This document shows positions 46,301-54,849 of a DNA stretch of 64,000 bases, piece by piece. The DNA lies in NCBI GenBank assembly GCA_036159995.1, contig JAYYEI010000002.1, positions 24,119 through 88,118 of the forward strand, in the 5' to 3' direction. This DNA comes from UBA8752 sp036159995 (GTDB lineage: Bacteria; Bacteroidota; Bacteroidia; Flavobacteriales_D; Sanyastnellaceae). Every line of letters begins with the position of its first letter. Within the stretch, counting starts at the first letter, position 1. A model generated the notes under the pieces. The model had not been told where the DNA came from and did no database searches. It saw only the letters and a program-made list of their open reading frames with translations. The translations under genes were made by a program, and so were the position numbers.

Positions 46301-46742
46301 AAGTGAACCGGTAGGGGCGGAGTTGGTCGCTGCGCTGGGCAATGGACGCGAGGATGAGCTCCCGGCTGCCTTCGTCCGTGGCGTCGGCTGTGGATTGGAG
46401 CTGCAGCGTGTTGAGCAGCCGGTCTTCGATGTCGGGAAAATGGCGCCCGATGATGCGGGCCGCCTCGGCGTGATCCAATCCGGACCGGAGGCGCACGAGC
46501 CGCATGGCGGGGAGGAGGAGGTGCCGGATGGCCACGGCCGACACGACCGTGACGAACAGGTAGAACAGGGCCGTTCGGGCGGTCATGCCGAAGCGCCCCA
46601 TGGCTTCGAGGCCGAGGACCACGAGCCAGGCCACCGGCACGCAGGCGGCCAAGATCAGTCCACCCCGCAGCATTTCGTTGCGGTGGTACTTCCGGACGAA
46701 GGCGTCCAGCCGGTCCTTGAGTTCCTCTTGTTGTCGGGCCAT
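43395..46742 (-). CDS. DUF4175 family protein with long coiled coil
   Basis: A 1115-residue protein with two N-terminal membrane helices (about residues 25-45 and 55-75), a third near residue 155, and a beta-rich periplasmic part. From about residue 480 comes a very long coiled coil dominated by Glu, Gln, Leu and Lys (LEEQLEQMDLDQEALEQELD and similar), with Met-Gln-rich stretches (QQMAQQMESAMQQQEQESME). It fits DUF4175, a family found upstream of the ATPase/ybeY/mnmG block in Bacteroidota. The function is unknown. The ATG at 46742 gives a normal start; a TATCTTCA box is at 46789-46796. Confidence 0.87.
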   Translation of the reverse strand: MARQQEELKDRLDAFVRKYHRNEMLRGGLILAACVPVAWLVVLGLEAMGRFGMTARTALFYLFVTVVSAVAIRHLLLPAMRLVRLRSGLDHAEAARIIGRHFPDIEDRLLNTLQLQSTADATDEGSRELILASIAQRSDQLRPYRFTSAVDFGENRRYLKFVLPPIALFAGLYLALPEAMEAPTDRLIHHRTEALDMPDFRLVHDGDLRTIARTDYTLTIRTVGTVVPARVEVQAGDGRFRMERSGDGAWEHTFRAVRETMDLVVSAPGTPALDLVLTVLPRPELQDLKVSVRPPTHTGLPPFEQRNEGDLDVPEGSILSFQLGTRHADRLGLRWGGEREDLEPDVDNRFSFNRTAQEDLSYAFHPRSSDVRDEDSVRYRLRTIADRRPTIRVVELPDSLTLNRIAFNGLVQDDYGFTSLRFVYRLKGADRESLDLDRPSGREDGFIHLWDLSEAGIGLGDEVEYWFEIRDNDGVNGPKMTQSRTFVHQAPTAEELAQQLDSADTELTAALEANLEEARRLREEMRELRRELMEEEELGWEEKAALEELLKQQEALKEEVERMQQENRKKNELQAEFEQPNEALQKKQEELQKLMDEVMTDELQQMFDELRELMEQLEEGDKEKIEEQLEQMDLDQEALEQELDRALEQFKQLQWEQKMEEAISDLEKLAEEQEKLAEETAEGKTPEEDLKAKQDSLDQEFDKIQEALDDAKKLNEELENPNGMPMMEELQKEIEESMEDAGEKLDSGKEKKASESQKNAAGKMQQMAQQMESAMQQQEQESMEEDMEALRALLENIITLSFDEEDLMAAVEDTQKDDPRYVTHGQFQRKLKDDAEMVKDSLFALSKRITQLQSIVNREISLVNLHMGQALDGFTDRETGIITTNQQYVMTSFNNLALLLDEVLQQMQNESSCNKPGTGNCEKPGGSGSKPSPSAKQIKGMQQSLSKQLERMKEKMKGFNKGEGKEGKRGLSKELAQMAAQQAAIRQMTHELGRQLNEDGSGTGNGLEGIAKEMEEIEKDIVNGELDQLTLERQQDILTRLLKAENAERVRGEKEERESRTARETPTELPPSLEEYQRKKAQEIELLRTVPADLTPYYKLRVNDYFNTLEVPNKE

Positions 46743-46788
46743 TCCGTGGGTCTCTCCGTTGCAGGGCCCCGCAGGGTCTTGCACACCC

Positions 46789-46796
46789 TGAAGATA
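46789..46796 (-). promoter_or_regulatory. Promoter -7-like box of the DUF4175 operon
   Basis: TATCTTCA on the coding strand, 46 bp before the DUF4175 ATG. One base differs from TAnnTTYG. Confidence 0.35.
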
Positions 46797-46855
46797 CGGC
46801 CGGATTGACGCGCGGATTTCATCACATGTTAAAGCGGGGGCACAAGGAGTCGTCG

Positions 46856-46863
46856 TAGTTTCG
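46856..46863 (+). promoter_or_regulatory. Promoter -7-like box of the secreted multidomain protein gene
   Basis: TAGTTTCG, 23 bp before the ATG at 46887. The same box precedes the conserved gene at 60941. Confidence 0.4.
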
Positions 46864-46886
46864 CCGCCGATTCCAACGCGTTGGTT

Positions 46887-49800
46887 ATGCGTCTCCTACA
46901 AAACCTCTCTCACCGGGTCTTCCCCCTCTTGGCCCTTCTCTTCCTCGCCGCTTCAGGCGCGTCGGCTCAGCAGGTGTTCCTCAACGAGGTGGATGCCGAC
47001 AGCTACACGGTGCCGGACAGCCTGGAGTTCGTCGAGCTCTTCGGGGCACCGGATCAGCCGCTGGACGGCCACATCGTGGTGTTCTACAAGGGCGGGGGCA
47101 GCGTGCTCACGTCGACGGCCTACGCGGCCTTTGATTTGGATGGATTCCAGACCGACAGTGCGGGCTTCTTCCTGCTGGCAAACCCACAAGTGGGGGGAGC
47201 CGACATCGAATTCGAGCCTGGCCTCCTTCGCGACGGGGGGGATGCGGTTGCCCTGTTCGAGGGGGACAGTACGGATTTTCCATTCGGCGCCCTGCTGACG
47301 ACCAATGGGCTGCTCGATGCCGTGGTGTATGGCACAGCGGACCAGACCAACCCGTTTCTGATCGACTCCCTGACCCCAGACCAACCCCAACTTGACGAGT
47401 GGATGCTCGGCGTGGACAACGGGGGGGCCTTGGCCTGGGCCCGTCTTCCGGACGGAGGCCCGGCCTTCGGGTCCGACCAGATGGTGCTCCAGCAACCGAC
47501 CCCGGGCGCGACCAATGTGCTCGATTGCGATGGCGGCCTGATTTCGGCTCAGGGGGCCGACGGAGGCGTGGCGCAGGTGTGTGTGGACCTCGCGGGCGGC
47601 TTTCTGCCCTTCTTCGCCTCGTCCAACGCCATCGAAAGCCAATACGGCCTGGTCATCACCAACCTCGATGGCGAGGTGATCGATGTGGTGCCGGGTGGAG
47701 AGGGCAACCTCGGCTATGATTTTTCCGGATCGCCTTCTGGACCCTGCCTCGTCTGGGGCATGAGCTATGACGGGGACCTCGAGCCGGAATCGATTGCCGT
47801 GGGCGCTCCGTATGACAGCATTTCCGCCACCGGGTGCGTCTCGTTCAGCGCCCTTCCCGTGGAGGTCGACCGCCTTTACTGCCTGCCGCCGAGTTGCGAT
47901 GGAGGGACGATCCTGACCGCAGCCGGGGACGACGAGGCCGTTGGGTGTCTTGGCTTCGCCAACACGCTCCTCCATTTCGGATACACCTCCCAGAGCCCCG
48001 AGGCAGACTACCTGTTTGTGATCGCCGACGCGAACGGCGACATCCTCGACTCCACGAGCACACCCGAGTACGACTTCGAGACGCTCGGGCTGGGCGAGTA
48101 CACGGTGCACGGCTTTAGCCATCTCGGCGCCATTGACTCCACCACGTTCGGTGTCGGCCTGCCCGTCTTGGGCATCGCCGCGGATTCGTGTGGCCTGCTG
48201 ACCGGCGAGCCGTTGGACGTGTCCATCCTGCCGTGCGACCCCAGCGGCCTGTGTGTCGACCTCTTCTTCTCCGAATACCTCGATGGCACTGGCTGGGACA
48301 AGGGCCTCGAGATCTACAACCCAAGTGCCACCGCCACCGCGGACCTCGGGGAATATGCCGTCAAGACCTACAACAACGGCAGCACGGTGGCGACCCACGA
48401 GGTGCAGCTCAGTGGCTCCCTCGGCCCGGGTGAGGTGTTCACCATTGTCAACCCCCTGGCCCCTCCGTTCCTGCTCCAGCTGGCGGACCTCATTGACGAC
48501 GTGACCCTGTTCAATGGCAACGACGCGACCACCCTCGAGCGCAACGGGGTGGAAGTGGACGTGCTGGGGGAAGTGGGCATCAACCCCGGAGAGGGATGGC
48601 CGGTCAACGACGTGACCATGCTGCACCACACCTTGGTGCGCAATGCGGACGTCACCATGGGTTCCGATGACTGGGATGTGGTCCAGTTCCAATGGCAGGA
48701 TTACCCCGAAAACACCTACGACTACTTCGGGGACCACACGGCCAACCCCTGCGGCCTCGACACCAATGCGACCCCCACTTTGGGCTTCGGCGTGTCCGAG
48801 ATCGTGGCCTTTGAAGGCGATGTGCTGGTGATCGAATTGCCCATTGACCTGCCCATTGCGCAAGTCGACGTGCAGGTATCCGTAATGGAAGGGAGCACGG
48901 CGACCCCGGTGGCGGACTTCGGCACCCTGTTCCCGCTGGACATCACGTTTCCGCAGGGGTGGCTCGAAGCGCAGTCCTTCACCGTGGGCATCGTGGACGA
49001 CTTCGAGCCCGAGGGCCTCGAGACGTTCACGCTGGAGTTGACCGTCACCCAAGGCGAGGCCGAGGTGACCATTGGGTCGCTCACCGTTCAGATCGCGCCG
49101 AGCGATCTCGGCTTCCCGCATTACCCCATCGCCGATGTCCGGGGCATCGACGCCAACGGGGTGCTAGACAGCCTGTTGGTGCCCTGCGAGCTCCGCGGTG
49201 TGGTCCATGGATTCAATACCTACCCGAGCGGCCTGCGGTTCACTATCATCGACCCCACCTCCGGCATTGAGGTCTGGAGTCCGGTTGAGAATTTCAACTA
49301 CCTCGTCAACGAGGGAGACAGCGTCCGCATCCGGGGCGCCATCCAGCAGTTCCAGGGCCGGGCACAGATCAAGGTGGACACGCTCATCCTCGCCGCCCAG
49401 GACCAGCCGATCCAGGAGCCGCAGCTGGTCAACGCACTCAATGAGGACACCGAGAGCGACCTGATCCGGTTGAAGTGTGTGGAGCTCGTCAACCCGAACG
49501 ATTGGACGAACCTTCCCCCGCAGTTCGAGGTCTACGTCTCCACCGGGGCCGCTCTCTACAAGATGGTAATCGACGCGGACACCGACCTGTTCGGCACCGA
49601 GGCTCCGGACGGCATTTTCGGTGTGACCGGCATCGGAGGGCAACGCGATGATGAGGCCCCCTTCCTCGATGGCTACACCATCCTGCCCCGCGGGGCCTTC
49701 GACCTGTCGGAGCCGGTTTCGGCCGACTTCACCGCCCCATCTCCCTGGCAGGTGGAAGATGGCCCCGTGCCCTTCCAGAATCTCTCCGAGGGCGCCGGTG

Positions 49801-50246
49801 GCTACTTCTGGAGCTTCGGGGATGGCTCGCCGCTGGACACGACCGCCTCGCCATTCCACGAGTTTCCTGTGGACAGCACGTATACGGTGATCCTCACGGC
49901 AGAAAGCGTCGATGGCATCTGCACGGACCAGGCGTCCCAGGAGGTCATCGTCGTCTTCCCCGACACGTCGACCATCGGAATCGAGGGTGCTCCTGCGTCT
50001 GTGGGTCCGCTTCATGCCGGTCCGATTCCCTTCGGCCTGGCCGGCCCCTTGCGCCTGGAGTGTGGGGTGGATCTGACCACCTGGGCGCTCGTTGATGCGG
50101 CTGGGCGCACCGTCCGCACCGGAGGCCGTGTGGTGGCCGACGCCCCGTGGACCCTGGAGGCCGAGGGGTTGATGCCCGGTTGGCACGCCTTGGTCTGCAC
50201 GGCCAGCGATGGTCGCCGGTGGACCCTCGAGGTGTTGGTGGACTGA
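46887..50246 (+). CDS. Secreted multidomain protein (lamin-tail, Calx-beta-like, OB-like, PKD) with T9SS-type C-terminus
   Basis: A 1119-residue protein with a signal peptide (FPLLALLFLAASGASA). A lamin-tail-like domain follows (QVFLNEVDADSYTVPDSLEF), with a second around residue 460 (DLFFSEYLDGTGWDKGLEIY). Next come a Calx-beta-like part (near 650-740), an OB-like domain (DSVRIRGAIQQFQGRAQIKV), a PKD domain (GYFWSFGDGSPLDTTASPF), and a C-terminal module of about 75 residues ending LEVLVD that resembles a type A T9SS sorting domain. I infer secretion to the cell surface. No catalytic domain is visible. Confidence 0.82.
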   Translation: MRLLQNLSHRVFPLLALLFLAASGASAQQVFLNEVDADSYTVPDSLEFVELFGAPDQPLDGHIVVFYKGGGSVLTSTAYAAFDLDGFQTDSAGFFLLANPQVGGADIEFEPGLLRDGGDAVALFEGDSTDFPFGALLTTNGLLDAVVYGTADQTNPFLIDSLTPDQPQLDEWMLGVDNGGALAWARLPDGGPAFGSDQMVLQQPTPGATNVLDCDGGLISAQGADGGVAQVCVDLAGGFLPFFASSNAIESQYGLVITNLDGEVIDVVPGGEGNLGYDFSGSPSGPCLVWGMSYDGDLEPESIAVGAPYDSISATGCVSFSALPVEVDRLYCLPPSCDGGTILTAAGDDEAVGCLGFANTLLHFGYTSQSPEADYLFVIADANGDILDSTSTPEYDFETLGLGEYTVHGFSHLGAIDSTTFGVGLPVLGIAADSCGLLTGEPLDVSILPCDPSGLCVDLFFSEYLDGTGWDKGLEIYNPSATATADLGEYAVKTYNNGSTVATHEVQLSGSLGPGEVFTIVNPLAPPFLLQLADLIDDVTLFNGNDATTLERNGVEVDVLGEVGINPGEGWPVNDVTMLHHTLVRNADVTMGSDDWDVVQFQWQDYPENTYDYFGDHTANPCGLDTNATPTLGFGVSEIVAFEGDVLVIELPIDLPIAQVDVQVSVMEGSTATPVADFGTLFPLDITFPQGWLEAQSFTVGIVDDFEPEGLETFTLELTVTQGEAEVTIGSLTVQIAPSDLGFPHYPIADVRGIDANGVLDSLLVPCELRGVVHGFNTYPSGLRFTIIDPTSGIEVWSPVENFNYLVNEGDSVRIRGAIQQFQGRAQIKVDTLILAAQDQPIQEPQLVNALNEDTESDLIRLKCVELVNPNDWTNLPPQFEVYVSTGAALYKMVIDADTDLFGTEAPDGIFGVTGIGGQRDDEAPFLDGYTILPRGAFDLSEPVSADFTAPSPWQVEDGPVPFQNLSEGAGGYFWSFGDGSPLDTTASPFHEFPVDSTYTVILTAESVDGICTDQASQEVIVVFPDTSTIGIEGAPASVGPLHAGPIPFGLAGPLRLECGVDLTTWALVDAAGRTVRTGGRVVADAPWTLEAEGLMPGWHALVCTASDGRRWTLEVLVD

Positions 50247-50250
50247 GTCG

Positions 50251-51135
50251 ATGCGGCCATCCCGGGCGATTCTCCTGCTCCATGCCACCGTGGTGGTGTT
50301 CGGCTTCACCGGGGTCCTCGGAAAGCTGATTGTGCTGCCCGCCGTGCCCCTCGTTTTCTGGAGAACCTTGATTGGCGCCCTCGGGCTCCATGTTTGGATG
50401 CTGATCCGCCGGAGCGGGAGGGGCATTCCGTCCGACTTGGTCTTGCCCGTGGCGGGAACCGGCGTTTTGGTGGCCCTCCATTGGGTCACCTTCTTCGCGG
50501 CCATCAAGGCATCGACTGTGTCCCTCGCCCTGGCCGTGATGGCGACCGCGCCCTTCTTCGTGGCCCTCATCGAGCCCGTGGTCCGTCGCCGCAAGCTGGA
50601 TCCCTCCGAGTTGCTGCTCGGGCTCGTGGCGCTGTTTGGCCTGTGGTGGATGTACCGGGTGGACGTGAGCTATGGTTGGGGAATGGTGCTCGCGCTCATC
50701 AGCTCCTTCTGTGCGGCCCTGTTCGGCACGCTCAACAGTGTGTGGAGCCAACGGGCGGCTTCGCTGTCTGTTTCGCGCCTCGAGCTGGCGGTGGCCAGCC
50801 TCGTCCTGGGCCTCATGCTCCTTGCTACCGGAGAGTGGTCGGCCTCATGGCCGGGTCCGTCGGATTGGGGGTGGTTGCTGCTGTTGGGCCTGATCGCCAC
50901 CTCGATGGCCTTTGCCATCACCGTGGAGGTGATGCGGGTCTTGAGCCCGTTCACGGTGGCCATGGCGATCAACCTTGAGCCGGTGTATGCCATCCTGCTG
51001 GCGCTGGTCGTCTTCGGGAAGGAAGAGGTCATGCCCCCGGGATTCTATGGCGGGGCCTGTGTGCTCATCCTGAGTGTCTTCCTCGACGTCTTCCTGAAGC
51101 GCCGCCGGGCCCGGACCGCGGAGGTCACACCATGA
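50251..51135 (+). CDS. EamA family (DMT) transporter
   Basis: A 294-residue membrane protein with ten predicted helices in two homologous halves, the EamA layout. The conserved positions FGFTGVLGK at the start and NLEPVYAILLALVVFGKEE in the second half match the family, which exports amino acids or other small metabolites. The substrate is unknown. The ATG at 50251 follows the previous stop by 4 bp, so it may share that gene's transcript. It overlaps hemW by 11 bp at the 3' end. Confidence 0.92.
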   Translation: MRPSRAILLLHATVVVFGFTGVLGKLIVLPAVPLVFWRTLIGALGLHVWMLIRRSGRGIPSDLVLPVAGTGVLVALHWVTFFAAIKASTVSLALAVMATAPFFVALIEPVVRRRKLDPSELLLGLVALFGLWWMYRVDVSYGWGMVLALISSFCAALFGTLNSVWSQRAASLSVSRLELAVASLVLGLMLLATGEWSASWPGPSDWGWLLLLGLIATSMAFAITVEVMRVLSPFTVAMAINLEPVYAILLALVVFGKEEVMPPGFYGGACVLILSVFLDVFLKRRRARTAEVTP

Positions 51136-52246
51136 GATCCAAGGTGATGGCATCTCCCAGCGGCCACTGTGCCTCGGGGATGCGCAGCTGCCCATCCACC
51201 CATTCGCAACGCCCCGTGTCCAGCAGGCCTTGAAGCGCCGGTTGCGCTGTGACGTCTACCCCCGTCTGCTGGAGGAGGTCGGCGGGATTCACCCCTTCGA
51301 TGCGTCGCAGTCCCGTGATGAGCGCTTCGTTGAATCGGTCCTGCGCACCGAGGGCTTCGGCCTCCTGTTGACCCGGGAATTCGCCGGCTGCGGCGGCTTT
51401 GAGGTAGCGGGCATTGGACCGAGCATTCCACCACCTCTGTCCGTCGAGGAAGCTGTGGGCACCGGGTCCGATGCCGAGATAGGGTGTGCCGTTCCAGTAG
51501 GCGCTGTTGTGCCGGCTGCGCCCCCCGGGCCGGGCGAAGTTGGAGACTTCGTAGTGTTCGAACCCCGCCTCTTTCGTCCCCTCGCACAGTCGGGCATATT
51601 CTTCGAGGACCCGGTCGTCCGGGGGAGGGGAGAGGGTGCCGGAGGCCAATTGGTGGCCGTACAGGGTCTTGGGTTCGGCCGTCAGGATGTAGCAGCTGAG
51701 GTGGTCGACCGGCAGCGCACAGGCGAGGCCGAGGTCCTGTTCCCAGCGGTTCTCGCCGCCCACGGGCACCCCGTAGATGAGGTCGAGAGAGAGGTGCTCG
51801 AATCCCGCCGCTGCCGCGCGTTCCACAGCCTCCTTGGCGCCGGCCGCGCCGTGAAGCCGGTTCATCCAATCGAGAACCTCTGGTTGGAAGCTCTGCACCC
51901 CGATGCTGAGCCGGTCGACCCCGGCTGCCTTGAGCCCTTCGAGGGTCGCGCCATCGAGGTCTTCCGGGTTGGCCTCCACGGTCCATTCCTCGAGGGCCCA
52001 GTCGGCACCCTCCATGGCGGCGGTGGCGATGGCGGAGAGCTCAGCCGGCGCGAGAACGCTGGGGGTGCCGCCGCCGAAATACAGCGTGGTGAAGGTCTTT
52101 CCCGACCACGCGGGCAGGGCGGACCGCAGCTCGGCAATCAGGGCCTCGACCATGGCCTTCCGGTCGCTGAGGCGGGTCGTGAAATGAAAGTCGCAATAGG
52201 TGCACGCCCGGGCGCAGAAAGGGATGTGCACGTAGAGGCCGGCCAT
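51125..52246 (-). CDS. hemW: Radical SAM heme chaperone HemW
   Basis: A 373-residue radical SAM protein. The iron-sulfur motif CARACTYCDFH (CxxxCxxC) is at residues 12-19, with GGGTPSVLAPAELS and SIGVQSFQPEVLDWMNRLH downstream. The absence of the extra N-terminal part and the length favour HemW over the coproporphyrinogen oxidase HemN. HemW inserts heme into respiratory proteins. The ATG at 52246 begins MAGLYVHIPFC, the usual start. It is divergent from the biotin carrier gene, with a 41-bp gap. Confidence 0.93.
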   Translation of the reverse strand: MAGLYVHIPFCARACTYCDFHFTTRLSDRKAMVEALIAELRSALPAWSGKTFTTLYFGGGTPSVLAPAELSAIATAAMEGADWALEEWTVEANPEDLDGATLEGLKAAGVDRLSIGVQSFQPEVLDWMNRLHGAAGAKEAVERAAAAGFEHLSLDLIYGVPVGGENRWEQDLGLACALPVDHLSCYILTAEPKTLYGHQLASGTLSPPPDDRVLEEYARLCEGTKEAGFEHYEVSNFARPGGRSRHNSAYWNGTPYLGIGPGAHSFLDGQRWWNARSNARYLKAAAAGEFPGQQEAEALGAQDRFNEALITGLRRIEGVNPADLLQQTGVDVTAQPALQGLLDTGRCEWVDGQLRIPEAQWPLGDAITLDLMV

Positions 52247-52287
52247 GGCCTGCAATTTCGGGCGGGTTCGTGGGTAAATTGCCGACC

Positions 52288-52752
52288 ATGGCCACGTACC
52301 GCGATTCCGAGGGGAACCCGACTCCTGCCGCGCCCAAAGGGTGGACCGCGCATTGCGATGCGCGCGGGGTCTGGTGGGTCCGCATTGGCCACCGCAACCA
52401 CTGGGTTACGCTGGACCAACTGGGCGACGGGTCCTGGGACATCCGGCTCGATGGCGCGTCTGATCGTTGGGTGGTCCACGGCCTGCGCGAACAGCTCATG
52501 GAGCGCATGGGCCTCGAGGAGGCCGGCGCCACCGGGTCGAAGGAGCTGCGCGCGCCCATGCCTGGAAAGGTGCTGGAAGTGCTGGTCGAGCCGGGCCAAC
52601 CCGTGGTAGAGGGCGACCCCATGCTGGTGCTGGAGGCGATGAAGATGGAAAACGTCCTCCGCGCAGGAGGCGAGGGCTCCATCGGCTCCATCCTGGTGGC
52701 GCCTGGCGAGGCCGTGGAGAAGGATGCCGTGCTGATTGCGCTCGCGGATTGA
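52288..52752 (+). CDS. Biotin carboxyl carrier (biotinyl-lipoyl domain) protein
   Basis: A 154-residue protein whose last 75 residues form a biotinyl domain, with the biotinylated Lys in LEAMKMENVL and the start ELRAPMPGKVLEVLVEPGQP. The N-terminal half (GWTAHCDARGVWWVRIGHRN) resembles the linker part of acyl-CoA carboxylase carriers. It would serve a propionyl-, acetyl- or methylcrotonyl-CoA carboxylase whose other subunits are not in the window. The ATG at 52288 is preferred to the GTG at 52270. Confidence 0.88.
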   Translation: MATYRDSEGNPTPAAPKGWTAHCDARGVWWVRIGHRNHWVTLDQLGDGSWDIRLDGASDRWVVHGLREQLMERMGLEEAGATGSKELRAPMPGKVLEVLVEPGQPVVEGDPMLVLEAMKMENVLRAGGEGSIGSILVAPGEAVEKDAVLIALAD

Positions 52753-52787
52753 CCCTTCCGGGCAACGCGCCCTGCACACCCGCCGTT

Positions 52788-52796
52788 GTGGATAAA
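52788..52796 (-). promoter_or_regulatory. Perfect DnaA box
   Basis: TGTGGATAA is the reverse complement of TTATCCACA. It is the only exact match I found, alone in the 99-bp gap before the T9SS cargo gene and 17 kb from the candidate origin. Confidence 0.5.
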
Positions 52797-52832
52797 CGAT
52801 GACGGTCCGCGAGGGCGGGCCACCTGCTCGGC

Positions 52833-52840
52833 TACCTTCG
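52833..52840 (+). promoter_or_regulatory. Promoter -7-like box of the first cargo/PorP pair
   Basis: TACCTTCG, 11 bp before the ATG at 52852. Confidence 0.4.
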
Positions 52841-52851
52841 ATTATACACCC

Positions 52852-53850
52852 ATGTGCAGATTCACCACACGGCTGCTCCTCGGCGCATCGGCGCTCTGGA
52901 TGGCCTCCATGCCGCTCTCCGCGCAGACTTGCTCGGACCCGCAGTTGCTCTGTCCAGAGGCTCCGCAATCGGTGTTCGTCCTCCCGGATGCGGACGCCTT
53001 CCTCAATTTCGAGTGCATCGACGCGACCCATGTGGCCGTGATGCGCTTCCGTTCCGACCACGATTTTGCGAATCCTGGCAGTGCTCGGATCCGCATTTCC
53101 CAGGTATCCTGCGAGGGTGCCGCCGGTCCGGACACCTTGTCGGCTGTGGTGGTCAGCGCCACAGGCGACCCCTGCGATCCGGCGGCCATCACCGCGATGG
53201 GTCCCTGCATCTCCGGCACGGATGACCTGGTGTGGGAGTCCTCCACCCTCGACCACAACAGCGAGTACTTCCTGCTCATCGGCACCCAGCACGACCCGGC
53301 GGATACGCTGTGCGCGATGGTGGTGGAGCTCGAAGGGGATGGCGTCACGATGGACGCTTGCTGCAACCACACCCTGATTCCCGGCTCGTCTGCAGAATTG
53401 ACGGTGGTGGGAGGCGACCCAGTCTTCGGCTACGTCTGGTCTCCCGACTTCTACCTCTCCGATCCCGATGCCGCGACGACGACTGTGACCCCGGCCGAGA
53501 CCATCACCTACCAGGTGGACGGTCAAATCGGCGACTGCCAGGTCAGCAGCTCGGTGACGGTGACGGTGGGATCGCCCATCAGCGTGCCGAACAGCTTCAC
53601 GCCCAACGGCGACAACGTGAATGACTTCTGGGGAATCGACGGCATCGCCGCCTTCCCGGGTGCCAAGGTGGAGGTGTTCAACCGCTGGGGCCAATTGGTC
53701 CACCGCTCGCTCGGCTACGCTCAACCCTGGGACGGCACGGGGCGCTCCGGAAATCCCTTGACCCCCGGCACGTACTACTACGTCATCGAACTCAACGACG
53801 CGGAGCTCCCCCTTCCGCCGGAAACCGGCCACGTGGCGATCATCCGATGA
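52852..53850 (+). CDS. T9SS cargo protein with type B sorting domain
   Basis: A 332-residue protein with a signal peptide (residues 1-24) and an N-terminal domain rich in Cys and Asp (CSDPQLLCPEAPQSVFVLPD). A beta domain with GGDPVFGYVWSPDFYLSDPD follows, then a type B T9SS sorting domain of about 90 residues. That domain has the family signatures VPNSFTPNGDNVNDFWGIDG, VFNRWGQLVH and GTYYYVIELND. Such proteins are exported through T9SS and held at the surface. The gene overlaps the PorP-family gene by 4 bp. Confidence 0.92.
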   Translation: MCRFTTRLLLGASALWMASMPLSAQTCSDPQLLCPEAPQSVFVLPDADAFLNFECIDATHVAVMRFRSDHDFANPGSARIRISQVSCEGAAGPDTLSAVVVSATGDPCDPAAITAMGPCISGTDDLVWESSTLDHNSEYFLLIGTQHDPADTLCAMVVELEGDGVTMDACCNHTLIPGSSAELTVVGGDPVFGYVWSPDFYLSDPDAATTTVTPAETITYQVDGQIGDCQVSSSVTVTVGSPISVPNSFTPNGDNVNDFWGIDGIAAFPGAKVEVFNRWGQLVHRSLGYAQPWDGTGRSGNPLTPGTYYYVIELNDAELPLPPETGHVAIIR

Positions 53851-54800
53851 AGATCCACCGTTTCTCCTTCCGCCTCGCCGCCGTCCTCGGCCTCCTCACG
53901 GCTTTCCTTGGGACGACGGACGCCCAACAGCTACCACTGCGCACCAACTGGCAGTTCAACTATTTCCAGGAGAATCCTGCTTTTGCCGGCTTCTCTGATT
54001 GCCTCGAACTCAAGGCTGGCTACCGCCAGCAGTGGGCCGGCTTCGATGGCGCCCCCCAAACGGCGTTTGCCAACCTGCAGGGGGAGATTGCCCGGTCGCC
54101 CGGCGGCAACATCCATGGATTCGGTGGCCGCGTCACGGATGATTCCGCGGGACCATACGGGTTCACGCAGTTGGACCTGGCCTACGCCTACCACATGAAG
54201 ATGGCGAAGGGCTGGCGCCTGGCGGCGGGTGCCGCCTTCGGGTTTATGCAGTACCGCCTCGCCCTCGGCGACATCGTGCTGCCGGATTTCCAGGCGGGCA
54301 ACGACCCGGCGATCACGTCGAACGCCAACCAGCTGCTGGCCCCGACGTTGGACTTCGGTGTTTGGACCTACAACAAGTACACCTTTTGGGGCCTCTCGGT
54401 CCAGAACCTGATCGAGCCCTCGGTCGACCAATGGGGCCTAGACACCCGGTTCCGACGTCACGTGGGCTTCTACGGCGGGTCCTTGATCCGCCTCGAGGGG
54501 CCGTGGAGCTTTCATCCTGCAGGCTCCCTAAGGTTCTCGGCCGGGGCGCCCGTGGCCGTCGACGTGCAGGCGCTGTTTGACTACGATGAGGTCATTCGGT
54601 TCGGTGTGGCCTACCGCAACGAGACGGCGTTGAGTGGACTCTTCACCCTGAAGCTGATGGATAACGTCACCGTGGGCTACGCCTACGACTGGAATGTGGG
54701 CCCCCTGAGCCAGGCCGCGTCCAGCACGCACGAATTCACCTTGGGCATCCTGGCCTGCCCCGTCAAGGGCAGTCACGTCCCTTGCGCCGCATTCCAGTGA
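53847..54800 (+). CDS. PorP/SprF family T9SS outer-membrane protein (pair 1)
   Basis: A 317-residue beta-barrel protein with a signal peptide (to about residue 26). The family motifs are clear: NYFQENPAFAGFSD, GYRQQWAGFDGAPQTAF and GGRVTDDSAGPYGFTQLD. PorP/SprF proteins are needed for secretion or surface attachment of specific T9SS type B cargo. The start codon overlaps the stop of the preceding cargo gene (ATGA), so the barrel and that cargo are probably made together. Confidence 0.95.
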   Translation: MKIHRFSFRLAAVLGLLTAFLGTTDAQQLPLRTNWQFNYFQENPAFAGFSDCLELKAGYRQQWAGFDGAPQTAFANLQGEIARSPGGNIHGFGGRVTDDSAGPYGFTQLDLAYAYHMKMAKGWRLAAGAAFGFMQYRLALGDIVLPDFQAGNDPAITSNANQLLAPTLDFGVWTYNKYTFWGLSVQNLIEPSVDQWGLDTRFRRHVGFYGGSLIRLEGPWSFHPAGSLRFSAGAPVAVDVQALFDYDEVIRFGVAYRNETALSGLFTLKLMDNVTVGYAYDWNVGPLSQAASSTHEFTLGILACPVKGSHVPCAAFQ

Positions 54801-54849
54801 TGAGAATGGAACCTCAATCCATCCCGTCCGTAGAGGAAACGTCACGTTG

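Noticed and set aside
46953..49121. A 722-codon open frame antisense to the secreted multidomain protein
   Set aside because: Low-complexity His/Arg/Gly-rich translation and no motif; shadow frame.
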